Source of the DNA: Allocoprobacillus halotolerans
GTDB taxonomy: Bacteria > Bacillota_I > Bacilli_A > Erysipelotrichales > Coprobacillaceae
DNA length: 64,000 bases
Assembly (NCBI RefSeq): GCF_024399475.1
Contig: NZ_CP101620.1
Span: forward strand, 1,097,608 to 1,161,607
Direction: 5' to 3'
In this document: positions 48,850 to 58,050 of the stretch, one piece after another
Numbering within the stretch: position 1 is the stretch's first letter
How the letters are laid out: every line of letters starts with the position of its first letter
Position numbers and translations under genes: made by a program
The notes under the pieces: model-generated
Databases searched by the model: none
Seen by the model: the letters and a program-made list of their open reading frames with translations, nothing else
Told to the model about the DNA's origin: nothing

Positions 48850-48859
48850 CCTCAAGATT

Positions 48860-48933
48860 AAAAGACATAGGATGGAATGAAATTATTATAAGAATAATCT
48901 TATGATACTATTTCATTTCAAAATATGTCTTTT
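48860..48933 (+). terminator. Long hairpin after fruA
   Basis: AAAAGACATA (48860-48869) pairs with TATGTCTTTT (48924-48933); inside, GGAATGAAAT with ATTTCATTTC and TATTATAAG with CTTATGATA continue the stem with a few mismatches to a 6-nt loop. T-rich sequence follows. It may be an elaborate terminator or a small mobile hairpin. Confidence 0.6.
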
Positions 48934-49008
48934 TCTTTTCTAAAAAGAAAATATTATAATATGATGAAAAAATATAAAATTGCATTAAGCAATATTTTAA
49001 GATGATAA

Positions 49009-49042
49009 AAATCTGTATGAAATATAAATTTCATACAGATTT
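49009..49042. terminator. Bidirectional terminator, 15-bp stem
   Basis: AAATCTGTATGAAAT (49009-49023) and ATTTCATACAGATTT (49028-49042) are perfectly complementary around ATAA. It ends the leftward NlpC/P60 gene and can block read-through from fruA. Confidence 0.85.
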
Positions 49043-49045
49043 CTT

Positions 49046-50230
49046 TTAATATAATCTTCTATAATTATAAACATATCTTTCCCAATATCCAGATAATGGA
49101 GCAGTTTTTACACATTGATCAGCATATTGTCCAACTGTACCTGAACCTTGACCTGATGCATGAACAAAACTTCCACCACCGATATAGATACCTATATGAG
49201 CAACACCACTACCATAACTAAATGTAATGACATCACCTGGTTGTAATTGAGAACGAGAAATAGATTTGCCACTACCTGCATATCCAGCAGCAGTTGTTCT
49301 ACCTAAACTTACACCAGCTTGATTATGTGCCCAGTAAACTAAACCAGAACAATCAAAGTAATTAGGACCATTTGCTCCCCACCAGTAACGACAACCTCTT
49401 CTTGTGAGAGCTTTTTGAGCAATCGCATTTCCAACAGATGAATCACCAGGTACGTATGATCCACCACCGCCACCACCACTAGGTGCACGAGAGATTAATT
49501 CAGATAAAGCAGCATCTATTTTCTTTTGGGCTGCAGATACTTCTTTTGATTCTTGCTGACTTTCTTTAATTTTTTCTTGTTGAGCAGCTTTTAATTCTAA
49601 ATATTTTTCTTGTAATGTTTCTTGAGATTTCTTTTGTGATTTTAAATTTTCTCTCGCTGTTTCTAAAGATTTCTGTTGTGTATCCAAATTTTCTTTTTGT
49701 TGCGTTAATTCATAAACTAAATCTTTTTCATAAGCAGTAATATCATTAACACTACTTAAACGAGAGAAGAAAGTTGAAAAATCATCAGAACCAAATAAGA
49801 AATCAATAACCCAATTAGAATTATATGTCGTTTGCATAACATACAAACGTTCTCTCATTTGTTCTTCTTTTTTCAATATCTTTTTTTATCTTTTCAATTG
49901 ATTTTAACATATAATCAATTTCTTTATTTTTTCATCTATTTGAGAATTTAAAGTTTCGATTTTTTTAGAAACAGCATCAAGATTATCATTTGTTTCACTT
50001 AATTCATCTTTGGTATCTTTAATTTCTTCTTTCAAATCTTGATTCTTTTCTTTTAAATATTTATTAAATTCTTGACAAACTTTTTTATTGGAACTTGTTA
50101 GATTAGAAGAACAAATCTTAATATACTTATCTTCTTTTCCTTCAAAATCAGTCGCATGAACGTCTATTGGAAAGAGGCTCATTGCGAATACAGAACAAAA
50201 CGCTAAAAGACCTAACAATAATTTCTTCAT
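49046..50230 (-). CDS. Secreted NlpC/P60 peptidoglycan hydrolase with coiled coil (two frame breaks)
   Basis: About 394 residues. A cleavable signal peptide (M-K-K-L-L-L-G-L-L-A-F..., A-T near residue 27) is followed by a long coiled coil like PcsB/CwlO, a glycine linker and an NlpC/P60 domain with catalytic Cys in Y-F-D-C-S-G-L-V and His in V-A-H-I-G-I-Y. It cleaves peptide stems during growth or division. The frame is lost at T6 49927-49932 on the plus strand (one base short) and at T6 49868-49873 (one extra, or two short). SD GGGGTGA. The two breaks nearly compensate, leaving a short segment in another frame. Confidence 0.85.
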
Positions 50231-50420
50231 TCAATCACCCCTGTAAAAAACATTATAGCACAAATAAATAAGAAAAAATACCAATTCATAGAAATTAACA
50301 AAACAACAACAATGTATGTTTCAATATTTCAATGCATATAATAGAAAGTCTTCTAAACTATGGCAAATGTGGAGGCATTTTTAGACATAAAAACATATTG
50401 TATTTTGAGGAGGTGAGTGA

Positions 50421-51443
50421 ATGGTTAAAGAAGGTATTGATGTTTCATATTATCAAGGTGAAATCAATTGGGAATTAGTGAAAGAGCATATTGATTTTGC
50501 AATATTACGTTGTGGCTATGGCCAAGACGTGCCAGGGCAAGATGATCCAACTTTTAAACGTAACGCGGATGAATGTACAAGATTAGGTATTCCTTTTGGT
50601 GTCTATCTATATTCTTATGCAACGGATGAACGTGCTGCTTTATCAGAAGCAAGGCATATTATGAGACTTGTCAAAGATTATAAAATGGAATATCCGGTTT
50701 ATTTAGATTTAGAAGATCCAAGTATTGCCAGATTAACAAATGATCAAATAGAAAGAAATGCTAGAGTCTGGGCAGATGAACTTGCTAGAAATAATTATTT
50801 TCCTGGGTTCTATGCTTCTTATTATTGGTGGACAACAAAATTGACAGGTCCAACATTTAAAAGATATACAAGATGGGTTGCTCGTTATGCTGAAGAATTA
50901 GGGGCAGAAGGCTTTGATATGTGGCAATATACAGACAATGGTTTTGTCGAAGGTATTAATGCACCAGTAGATAGAAACTATGCCTTTAGAGATTTCCCAA
51001 CTGAGATTAGGAAAGGTGGATACAATAATTTCAATACTGAAACAACACCTGAACCAGAAACACCACAACGAAATTATCAAATTGGTGATCATGTAACATT
51101 TGATTACGTATTTATCTCATCCCAAAGTAGTGTACCTTTGGTTCCTTATATGAATCATGGCACAATCACAAGAGTTGTTCAAGATGCCAGAAATCCATAT
51201 TTGATAGGAAATGGCTTAGGTTGGGTTAATGATGCCAGTATTACTGGAACGTTAAGATATTTATCGCATCCAACATATCGTGGTGATTCATTAGTAGATG
51301 CACTAGACCAAATTGGCGTTGATTCCTCTTTTGCATCACGAAAAGAACTAGCAATTAAAAATGGTATTGAAAATTATACAGGAAGTGCCAGACAAAATTT
51401 AGAGTTATTAAGGCTCCTTCAAGAAGGTCGCTTAAAAAGTTAA
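50421..51443 (+). CDS. Glycoside hydrolase family 25 lysozyme
   Basis: A 340-residue muramidase. The GH25 catalytic region is clear: G-I-D-V-S-Y-Y-Q-G-E-I-N-W near the start and Y-P-V-Y-L-D-L-E-D-P with the acidic residues. An SH3-like middle (residues about 220-275) and a C-terminal repeat S-S-F-A-S-R-K-E-L-A-I-K-N-G-I follow; the latter is a cell-wall-binding type seen in clostridial hydrolases. No signal peptide is present, as in phage endolysins. The SD GGAGGTGAGTGA is very strong. Confidence 0.88.
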   Translation: MVKEGIDVSYYQGEINWELVKEHIDFAILRCGYGQDVPGQDDPTFKRNADECTRLGIPFGVYLYSYATDERAALSEARHIMRLVKDYKMEYPVYLDLEDPSIARLTNDQIERNARVWADELARNNYFPGFYASYYWWTTKLTGPTFKRYTRWVARYAEELGAEGFDMWQYTDNGFVEGINAPVDRNYAFRDFPTEIRKGGYNNFNTETTPEPETPQRNYQIGDHVTFDYVFISSQSSVPLVPYMNHGTITRVVQDARNPYLIGNGLGWVNDASITGTLRYLSHPTYRGDSLVDALDQIGVDSSFASRKELAIKNGIENYTGSARQNLELLRLLQEGRLKS

Positions 51444-51470
51444 AGGTATTGCATGAGGCAATGCCTTTTA
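51442..51470 (+). terminator. Terminator after the GH25 gene
   Basis: AAAGGTATTGC and GCAATGCCTTT form an 11-bp stem (one wobble) around ATGAG; only four T residues follow. Confidence 0.7.
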
Positions 51471-51473
51471 CCA

Positions 51474-51502
51474 TTGTATTTATGTTTATACAATAGTATA
51501 AT
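51474..51502 (+). promoter_or_regulatory. Promoter of the YitT gene
   Basis: TTGTAT (51474-51479), a 17-bp spacer and TATAAT (51497-51502). Confidence 0.65.
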
Positions 51503-51533
51503 AAATGCGGTTTTAAGGGAGAGTGACTATAAA

Positions 51534-52415
51534 ATGGTTTATGCCAAAACAAGAAATGAAAAAGAATGGAAAAAACATATCACTTCACTTTTGTGTGTGG
51601 TCGTAGCTTCCATTATTATGTCTATTAATATTAAATCATTTGTTAGAGCTGGTGATTTAATACCAGGAGGATTTACAGGTTTATCATTATTAACACAAAG
51701 ATCATTAAATGTTTTTTTACATATTGATGTACCCTATTCTATTATCAATATTACATTAAATGCTTTACCAGCATTTATTGGATTTAAAATGATTGGTAAG
51801 AAGTTTACAAGTTATTCTGTCTTAATGATTGTTTTAAATTCTTTTCTAGTTGATTTAATACCAATAACACCTATTACTTATGACCCATTATTAGTTTCTG
51901 TTTTTGGTGGTATCTTAAATGGTGTTGCAATAGTCATTGCATTATCAGGAAGAGCATCTAGTGGAGGTACTGATTTTATTGCTGTGTATTTATCAAATAA
52001 ATTAAGGAAACCATCATGGAATTTTGTATTTGGAATTAATACAGTGATTTTAACTGTTGGTGGATTCTTATTTGGATTTGAAGCAACTATGTATTCCATT
52101 ATTTTTCAATTTGTTTCTACACAAGTGATAGAAAGATTACATCGTCGTGATCATAAAGTTACTTTATTGATTATTACAAAAGAAGGAGAAACAATTGGTC
52201 AAGAATTGTTAGAATATACTCATCATGGTGTGACTCAATTTGAAGGACAAGGATGTTATTTAAAAGAAAATAAAACAATGTTATATACTGTTGTTGGGGC
52301 TGATGAAGTCAAAGATGTTGTACACTTAATCAAGAAATTAGATCCAAAAGTTTTTATTAATGCGATTAATTCTGAAGGTGTGACAGGGAGATTTTATCAA
52401 GAACCTATTGAATAA
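51534..52415 (+). CDS. YitT-family membrane protein (DUF161 and DUF2179)
   Basis: A 293-residue protein with five or six membrane segments (G-D-L-I-P-G-G-F-T-G-L-S and S-G-R-A-S-S-G-G-T-D-F-I are the family motifs) and a cytoplasmic C-terminal DUF2179 domain (G-V-T-Q-F-E-G-Q-G-C-Y). Function is not established. The ATG at 51534 follows GGGAGAGTGA; the longer frame from 51453 begins inside the preceding terminator. Confidence 0.88.
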   Translation: MVYAKTRNEKEWKKHITSLLCVVVASIIMSINIKSFVRAGDLIPGGFTGLSLLTQRSLNVFLHIDVPYSIINITLNALPAFIGFKMIGKKFTSYSVLMIVLNSFLVDLIPITPITYDPLLVSVFGGILNGVAIVIALSGRASSGGTDFIAVYLSNKLRKPSWNFVFGINTVILTVGGFLFGFEATMYSIIFQFVSTQVIERLHRRDHKVTLLIITKEGETIGQELLEYTHHGVTQFEGQGCYLKENKTMLYTVVGADEVKDVVHLIKKLDPKVFINAINSEGVTGRFYQEPIE

Positions 52416-52436
52416 AAAAGGCTTAAAGCCTTTTCT
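52414..52436. terminator. Bidirectional terminator between convergent genes
   Basis: AAAAGGC and GCCTTTT pair around TTAAA, with A and T runs outside. It overlaps the end of the ferritin-like gene. Confidence 0.8.
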
Positions 52437-52935
52437 TGTATTGATATTCATTTAAGAAGTATTCAAAGATTTCAAGATGTAATTGTTCATCTTCAATAAT
52501 ACGATAAAGAATTTGTTGAATTGTATGATTGTGTATACAATTGATTTCTTTTTGATAAATATCTATTGTTTGTTGTTCTTGTATCATTGCATTTTCCAAT
52601 AACGATTGTAAATGGCTGGGATAAACATTATAACCAGGTGACCAGTATTCAAGATAACCATTTTGACAATCCCATAGACGAGGATCAGCACCAAGCTGAT
52701 AGGCTAATTGAGCAAAAATATCTAAATGTCGCATTTCAACAATACTGATTTGTTCCATAGCCTCAGATAATTCAAGCCATGAATCTTTTAAAATAATATG
52801 ATTATAAAAATAAAGGCTAACAGCATTCATTTCAGAATATAAACCACCTAAATGAGATAACATCATTGAGGCATATCGAGGATTAGGTTGTAACTTTTCA
52901 ATTAGTGGATAAGGCTTATCAATTCTATATTTCAT
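52423..52935 (-). CDS. Ferritin-like di-metal protein (CotJC/Mn-catalase-like)
   Basis: About 170 residues, all-helical. Likely metal ligands are in L-Y-S-E-M-N-A-V, V-E-M-R-H-L-D-I-F and E-D-E-Q-L-H-L-E-I-F, the E...E-x-x-H pattern of ferritin-like proteins. The shape resembles manganese catalase and spore-coat CotJC proteins, so a role in oxidative defence or the spore coat is possible but not shown. The start at 52935 follows GGAGGTT; that SD lies in the arm of a hairpin. Convergent with the YitT gene. Confidence 0.7.
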   Translation of the reverse strand: MKYRIDKPYPLIEKLQPNPRYASMMLSHLGGLYSEMNAVSLYFYNHIILKDSWLELSEAMEQISIVEMRHLDIFAQLAYQLGADPRLWDCQNGYLEYWSPGYNVYPSHLQSLLENAMIQEQQTIDIYQKEINCIHNHTIQQILYRIIEDEQLHLEIFEYFLNEYQYKKRL

Positions 52936-52941
52936 AAAAAT

Positions 52942-52969
52942 AACCTCCATACTTTACTGTATGAAGGTT
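52942..52969 (-). promoter_or_regulatory. Hairpin that hides the Shine-Dalgarno of the ferritin-like gene
   Basis: On the minus strand AACCTTCATAC pairs with GTATGGAGGTT over 11 bp (one wobble), 6-nt loop. The 3' arm holds the GGAGG SD; ATTTTTATG follows. It could be an RNA thermometer or a terminator of the upstream gene reused as leader. Confidence 0.6.
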
Positions 52970-52977
52970 GATTTTAT

Positions 52978-53481
52978 TTATTCTAATATTTTTTCAAATC
53001 CAATACGCTTTGCTCCACTTAATAATGTAATTTGACCACAAGCAACAAATCCATGTTTTAATAAAAAGCGTTGCATAGATAAATTATCTTTATGGGTATC
53101 AATACGAATGCTTTGAATATGATTGTTTTGACATTCTTTGATAGCAAACATCAGTAATTGATGAGCCATATTTTGCCCTTTATAATTTTCATCCACAACA
53201 ATACGATGAATAACTGCATAGGGTTGTTGGCTTGTTTTCCATGCACCATCAATGACATGATAAGTTGGATCGTCCTCCACAGCAAAGTACATTGTTCCAA
53301 TCACTTTTGTATCTTCTATAATATAACTTTTTCCTTGATGAATATCCTGAATAATATCATTAGCTTGAGGATAACCATCTTGCCACTGATCAATACCGTT
53401 TTCTTTAAAATACTGTTGAGCTTGATGAATAAGTGTCATAATATGATTCACATCATCAAGACATGATTTTCTTATTTCCAT
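52978..53481 (-). CDS. GNAT-family N-acetyltransferase
   Basis: A 167-residue GNAT enzyme. The acetyl-CoA motif is I-H-R-I-V-V-D-E-N-Y-K-G-Q-N-M-A-H-Q-L-L, followed by R-I-D-T-H-K-D-N-L-S-M-Q-R-F and the C-terminal H-G-F-V-A-C-G. Its substrate is unknown. It overlaps the next upstream acetyltransferase gene by 10 bp, so the two are co-transcribed leftward. Confidence 0.85.
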   Translation of the reverse strand: MEIRKSCLDDVNHIMTLIHQAQQYFKENGIDQWQDGYPQANDIIQDIHQGKSYIIEDTKVIGTMYFAVEDDPTYHVIDGAWKTSQQPYAVIHRIVVDENYKGQNMAHQLLMFAIKECQNNHIQSIRIDTHKDNLSMQRFLLKHGFVACGQITLLSGAKRIGFEKILE

Positions 53482-53978
53482 TGTGTACTCCTTAAACTAT
53501 AAATAATGACATCATGATATTGAAAATTTTTATAGGCATGTTCACATAAATAACCTTCTTTGACAAAATGATTAGACTCAAGAACATGACAAGATGCCTG
53601 ATTTTCCACAAAGACTTCTCCGTATATTTTATGAATTTGATAATTTTCAAAAACATAGCTACAAAAAAGTTTAACAGCTTGTTGCATAATGCCACGGTTG
53701 GTATAAGCAGGATTCAACCAATAGCCAAGTTCACAGTTATGAACATAAATATCATTGTGTAAAGTTCCACCAATACATCCAACACAGATTCCATCTACGA
53801 CAATACCAAAATCTAAACCATGATGTTCTAAAGAATGAGTTATAAATGACATGGCATGATCAAGCGTATAAGGATAGGGAAATGAATTTCTCAGATAAGT
53901 TCCTATACTTTGTTCATTAGCATGATATGCCAGCTGGCATGGATCAATATCATCTAAAGTTTTTAATTCAATAATCAT
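53472..53978 (-). CDS. GNAT-family N-acetyltransferase, RimJ/RimL type
   Basis: A 168-residue enzyme with E-L-G-Y-W-L-N-P-A-Y-T-N-R-G-I-M-Q-Q-A and N-Q-A-S-C-H-V-L-E-S-N-H-F-V-K-E-G, the RimJ/RimL-type motifs also seen in the acetyltransferase at 29291. It lies between an aldo/keto reductase and another acetyltransferase on the minus strand. The substrate is unknown. Confidence 0.85.
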   Translation of the reverse strand: MIIELKTLDDIDPCQLAYHANEQSIGTYLRNSFPYPYTLDHAMSFITHSLEHHGLDFGIVVDGICVGCIGGTLHNDIYVHNCELGYWLNPAYTNRGIMQQAVKLFCSYVFENYQIHKIYGEVFVENQASCHVLESNHFVKEGYLCEHAYKNFQYHDVIIYSLRSTQWK

Positions 53979-53986
53979 AAATTCTC

Positions 53987-54906
53987 CTATGGAAGAGGCT
54001 TATCACTGGCAAGGTAGAGATCATACCATTGTTGGCGTGTCAAATGAACATCACAAGCCTGTACCATTTCTTTTAAGTGAACAGGAGAAGTTGTCCCCAT
54101 AATTGGTTGCATGCAGGCTGGATGGCGAAGTAACCAAGCAATCGCAATAGCGCTCTTTGTCACATGATATTCATCAGCAAGTTCTTTCATGACTTGGTTT
54201 AGTTTTTCATATTGAGGATGATCAATAAAACATCCTTCTGCCCAAGATGCCTGCACAACACTCCAAGGCTGAATTGTTATATCATGTAAACGACAATAAT
54301 CTAAAACACCACCATCTTTATCTTGAGCCCATGATTCTTTCATATTCATGTTCATTCCTGAATCAATCATAACGGAATGAACAATGGACAATTGTAATTG
54401 ATTAATAATGAGAGGATGTTTTGTATATTTTTGTAAAAGTTCTATTTGTAAAGGTGTATGATTAGAAACACCAAAATATTTGACTTTTCCACTTTCATAT
54501 AATTCATCAAAGGCTTCAGCAACTTCTTTTGGATCACATAAAGCATCAGGACGATGCAATAATAAAATATCAATATATTCAGTTTGTAATCTTTCTAATG
54601 AGTCATGTACACTTTGTAAGATATGTTCTTTAGAAAAATCATAACGTTTTCCTGACACTATACCACATTTTGTTTGAATAATCATCTTTTCACGATATTC
54701 AGGATGTTTCTTTAATACTTCACCAAATATGGTTTCTGATTTTCCACCACCATAAATATCAGCATGATCAAAAAATTAATGCCTGCATCTAATGCAGTTT
54801 GTACTAATTCTTCAACTTCTTCAGTACTTTTGTTGGCAATACGCATACATCCCAAAGCTAAACGAGATGCTTTTAAATTTGTTTTTGCTATTTGAAAATA
54901 ATCCAT
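53987..54906 (-). CDS. Aldo/keto reductase (one frame break)
   Basis: About 306 residues of the TIM-barrel reductase family. L-A-L-G-C-M-R-I, the catalytic tyrosine in D-H-A-D-I-Y-G-G-G, the lysine in I-I-Q-T-K-C-G-I and L-L-L-H-R-P-D are visible. The frame is lost at the A6 run on the plus strand, 54770-54775; a seventh base restores N-F-F-D-H-A-D-I-Y. It reduces carbonyls with NAD(P)H; the substrate is not predictable. SD AGGAGG on the minus strand. First gene of the leftward cluster. Confidence 0.88.
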
Positions 54907-54974
54907 AATTATAAACCTCCTATTGTTATTATATAAAATAATGATTATAATGTAAAAGAAAAAGAGGTGTTGGA

Positions 54975-55181
54975 ATGGTTTATCATATTGTAAATATTGC
55001 TGTATATATTATTTCTATTGCTCTAGCAATGATTGGTTTAAGTTGTTTTCGTTTTGATCAGTATGTGAGAAAAGGTAAAGAAAGAGAATTTCATATTTTC
55101 TTTATTGTCACATCAATAGCTTTAGGATATTTATTTGCATCTTTTATATTAGATTTTGGAAGTTTAAGTTTTCAGTTCTAA
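54975..55181 (+). CDS. DUF1146 (YwzB-like) small membrane protein
   Basis: A 68-residue protein with two membrane segments (residues about 6-25 and 42-62) separated by a short loop holding F-R-F-D-Q-Y-V-R-K-G-K, the DUF1146 motif. Function is unknown. In several Firmicutes it sits in the same region as spoIID and mbl, as here. SD AGAGGTG. Confidence 0.8.
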   Translation: MVYHIVNIAVYIISIALAMIGLSCFRFDQYVRKGKEREFHIFFIVTSIALGYLFASFILDFGSLSFQF

Positions 55182-55205
55182 AAAGAAGTTTTGACATATA
55201 TATCA

Positions 55206-56106
55206 ATGATGAGAAAAATATATGTAAAACTTCTTTTTATATGCTCACTTATATTTATTATAGGTTGTTTCCATTATCAGGATGCATTAACTTGGCTAGA
55301 CTCTTATTATCATGTTCAACAACAAGAGAAAGAAGTACAAGTTCAAATGTCTGATAAGGTCGTTTCAATTCCACTTGAAGAATATCTTGTTGGCGTTATT
55401 GCTGGGGAAATGCCAGTTAGTTTTGAAAAGGAGGCACTTAAGGCACAGGCAGTCGCAAGTCGTACATTTGTTTTATCAAGACATTTAAAAGTGGATAATA
55501 CAACCAATTCACAAGTGTATTTGGATGATCAACAAATGAAAAAGAATTGGGGAAAGCAATATGAACAAAATAAAAAGAAAGTAGAAGAAGCTATCCAAGA
55601 AACAAAAGGGGAAGTGATGACTTATCAGGGTGAATATATTTCAGCATTGTTTTTTTCAAGCTGTAATGGTAAGACTGTTAATAGTGAAGATTATTTTACA
55701 GGAGAAGTGGCTTATTTAAAAGCAGTAGATAGCCATTGGGATACAAGTGTTGATCCAAAAAATACCAGAAAAAAACTTTTACGAAGGAACAATTAGCTAG
55801 TATTTTCCAAACTGTTCCACAAAAATCCAAGTGACATCACATACATCAAGTGGCTATGTTGATAAAGTCACAATTAATCAAAAAACATATACAGGTAGAG
55901 AAGTGAGAGAAAAATTATCTTTACCATCTTCATGCTTTCAAATTCAATTTTCATCAAAAGGTTATACTTTTATAACACAAGGAAATGGTCATGGAGTAGG
56001 AATGAGTCAGTATGGTGCACAAGGTATGGCTTTAGAAAATAAGGATTATCAAGATATTTTACATCATTATTATCAAAATATTGAAATTGAAAGTATAGAC
56101 TCTTAA
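55206..56106 (+). CDS. spoIID: Stage II sporulation protein D (two frame breaks)
   Basis: About 300 residues: an N-terminal membrane anchor, then the SpoIID domain with V-S-I-P-L-E-E-Y-L-V-G-V-I-A-G-E-M-P and K-A-Q-A-V-A-S-R-T-F. The C-terminal G-N-G-H-G-V-G-M-S-Q-Y-G-A-Q-G-M-A motif is intact. SpoIID is a lytic transglycosylase that drives forespore engulfment. The frame is lost at A7 55769-55775 and A5 55821-55825; one A added at each restores it. The start is uncertain (55206 or 55209; an in-frame TTG lies at 55191). Confidence 0.85.
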
Positions 56107-56137
56107 CTTTTGTTCATACTTAAGTTGAGGTGAAAAC

Positions 56138-56773
56138 ATGAAGAAAAGATCTTTTCATTATAAGAAAGTATTAGGAATCTCACTAGCTTTGGCTTTATTT
56201 TTAGGTGGTATTGGAGTTGTACAAAATATCTTAGATGAACGTACAAAGAATTTTGAAGATGAAACTGTTGTTAAAGTAGATGAAAACAAGAAACAAGAAA
56301 CAAAAACAGAAGAAAAGAAAATTGAAACTTTAAAATCACCAGTAAAAGATGGTATTGGCATTGTGAGATATTTCTATGATAAAGATGATGATAGTTCAAA
56401 ACAGGAACAATCTTTGATTTTGTTTGAAGAAGTTTATCGTCCTAATCAAGGTGTTGACTATGCCAATAAGAATGAAACTTTTGATGTGATGGCAGCAATT
56501 AGTGGAACAGTCACAAAGAAAACAAACGATCCAGTTTTAGGATGGGTTGTCACAATTACCAATAGTGATAAGATTTCTACAACTTATGAATCGTTATCAA
56601 AAGTTTCAGTAGAGCTTAATCAAGAAGTCAAGCAAGGAGATGTCATTGGTCAAAGTGGAGAGAATGTTTATGAAGCTGATTTGAAAAATCATTTACATTT
56701 TATTCTTCAAAAAGAAGATCAGTTATATAATCCAGAAAAGTTTATTGGACAGACATTAGATATGATTAAATAA
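56138..56773 (+). CDS. spoIIQ: SpoIIQ-like degenerate M23 peptidase-domain protein
   Basis: A 211-residue protein with one N-terminal membrane segment, a charged linker and a LytM/M23 domain. The first zinc histidine expected in R-P-H-x-G-x-D is asparagine here (R-P-N-Q-G-V-D-Y-A), while the H-L-H-F motif remains. This resembles Bacillus SpoIIQ, which is also catalytically dead and docks with SpoIIIAH to link forespore and mother cell. It follows spoIID directly, as in Bacillus. SD GAGGTG. Confidence 0.8.
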   Translation: MKKRSFHYKKVLGISLALALFLGGIGVVQNILDERTKNFEDETVVKVDENKKQETKTEEKKIETLKSPVKDGIGIVRYFYDKDDDSSKQEQSLILFEEVYRPNQGVDYANKNETFDVMAAISGTVTKKTNDPVLGWVVTITNSDKISTTYESLSKVSVELNQEVKQGDVIGQSGENVYEADLKNHLHFILQKEDQLYNPEKFIGQTLDMIK

Positions 56774-56804
56774 AATTTAGGTTCTTAGGAATCTAAATTT
56801 TTTT
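56773..56804 (+). terminator. spoIIQ terminator
   Basis: AATTTAGGTTC and GAATCTAAATT form an 11-bp stem with one wobble around TTAG, followed by a T run. Confidence 0.85.
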
Positions 56805-56906
56805 AAAATATTCACATAAATTTCATACATTTATTATATTATCATATGCGAAAAGTTATAGATTGATAAAAGATAAAAATTATGTTGATATAGTAATAAT
56901 TTTTTC

Positions 56907-56934
56907 TTGTAATTAATAGGAAAAATGATACAAT
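56907..56934 (+). promoter_or_regulatory. Promoter of mbl
   Basis: TTGTAA (56907-56912), a 16-bp spacer and TACAAT (56929-56934). Confidence 0.6.
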
Positions 56935-56960
56935 AGAAATGCTTATAGGAGGAATGTTCA

Positions 56961-57950
56961 ATGAAATTATCAAAGGAAATTGGTATTGACTTAGGAACAG
57001 CTAACATTCTTATTTATGTAAAAGGTGAAGGAATTGTTGTTAATGAACCTTCTGTTGTGACTATCAATACTGAAACAAATAAGCCTATCGCAGTTGGAGA
57101 AGAAGCAAGAGATATGCTTGGAAAAACACCAGGTAAATTTCAAGCTATTCGTCCTTTAAAAGATGGGGTTATCGCAGATTTTCAAATTACTGAAATATTA
57201 TTAACTCACTTTATTAATAAATTAAATTTAAAAGGAGTTTTCTCAAGACCAACAATCTTAATTTGTTGTCCATCAAATATCACTTCAATTGAAAAAAGTG
57301 CTATTCAAGATGTGGCTTTAAGATGTGGGGCTAAACGTGTTTATATTGAAGAAGAACCAAAAGTAGCAGCTATTGGTGCTGGTTTAGATATTTCTAAACC
57401 GTCAGGAAATATGGTTGTTGATATTGGTGGGGGAACAACTGATATTGCTGTTCTTTCATTAGGAGATATTGTCACAAGTACATCTTTAAAAATTGCTGGT
57501 GATAAAATGGATGCTGAATTAATTAAATATGTTAAAGATAAATATAAATTATTAATTGGGGATCGTACAGCAGAAGAAATCAAGATGACAATTGGTAGTG
57601 CTTATGAAGCCGATCCAAAAGATGTTATGGATGTTAGAGGTAGAGACTTAGTGACTGGATTACCTCATACAATTCAATTAAATGCGAAAGAAACACAAGA
57701 AGCATTAGAAGAATGTTGTATGACAATTTTACGTTCTACAAAACAAGTTCTTGAACAAACACCACCAGAACTTTCAGCTGATATTGTTAATAAAGGTGTA
57801 TTCTTAACAGGTGGAGGAGCATTACTTCATAACTTAGATAAATTCTTAGAAGAAGGTTTAGGTGTTCCTGTATTTGTTGCTGAAAACGCACTTGACTGTG
57901 TTGCTGAAGGATGCGGTGTGATGTTAGAAAACACACAGTATTTACAGTAG
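56961..57950 (+). CDS. mbl: MreB/Mbl rod-shape-determining actin homologue
   Basis: A 329-residue actin-fold ATPase with G-I-D-L-G-T-A-N at the start, the phosphate-2 motif V-V-D-I-G-G-G-T-T-D-I-A and the adenosine motif L-T-G-G-G-A-L-L. It forms membrane filaments guiding cell-wall synthesis. Position after spoIID-spoIIQ matches mbl of Bacillus, although spoIIID, which usually lies between, is missing. SD AGGAGGA. The protein is complete. Confidence 0.92.
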   Translation: MKLSKEIGIDLGTANILIYVKGEGIVVNEPSVVTINTETNKPIAVGEEARDMLGKTPGKFQAIRPLKDGVIADFQITEILLTHFINKLNLKGVFSRPTILICCPSNITSIEKSAIQDVALRCGAKRVYIEEEPKVAAIGAGLDISKPSGNMVVDIGGGTTDIAVLSLGDIVTSTSLKIAGDKMDAELIKYVKDKYKLLIGDRTAEEIKMTIGSAYEADPKDVMDVRGRDLVTGLPHTIQLNAKETQEALEECCMTILRSTKQVLEQTPPELSADIVNKGVFLTGGGALLHNLDKFLEEGLGVPVFVAENALDCVAEGCGVMLENTQYLQ

Positions 57951-57956
57951 TAAAGT

Positions 57957-57987
57957 AAGTATCATCTTTTGAGGTGATACTTTTTCT
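57957..57987 (+). terminator. mbl terminator
   Basis: AAGTATCATC and GGTGATACTT pair over 10 bp with one wobble; T residues follow. Confidence 0.75.
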
Positions 57988-58050
57988 TATCTTGTAAAAA
58001 AGATGGATTTTTGAATAATTTTGATAAAATAGGGGACGAGGTGAATAAAG

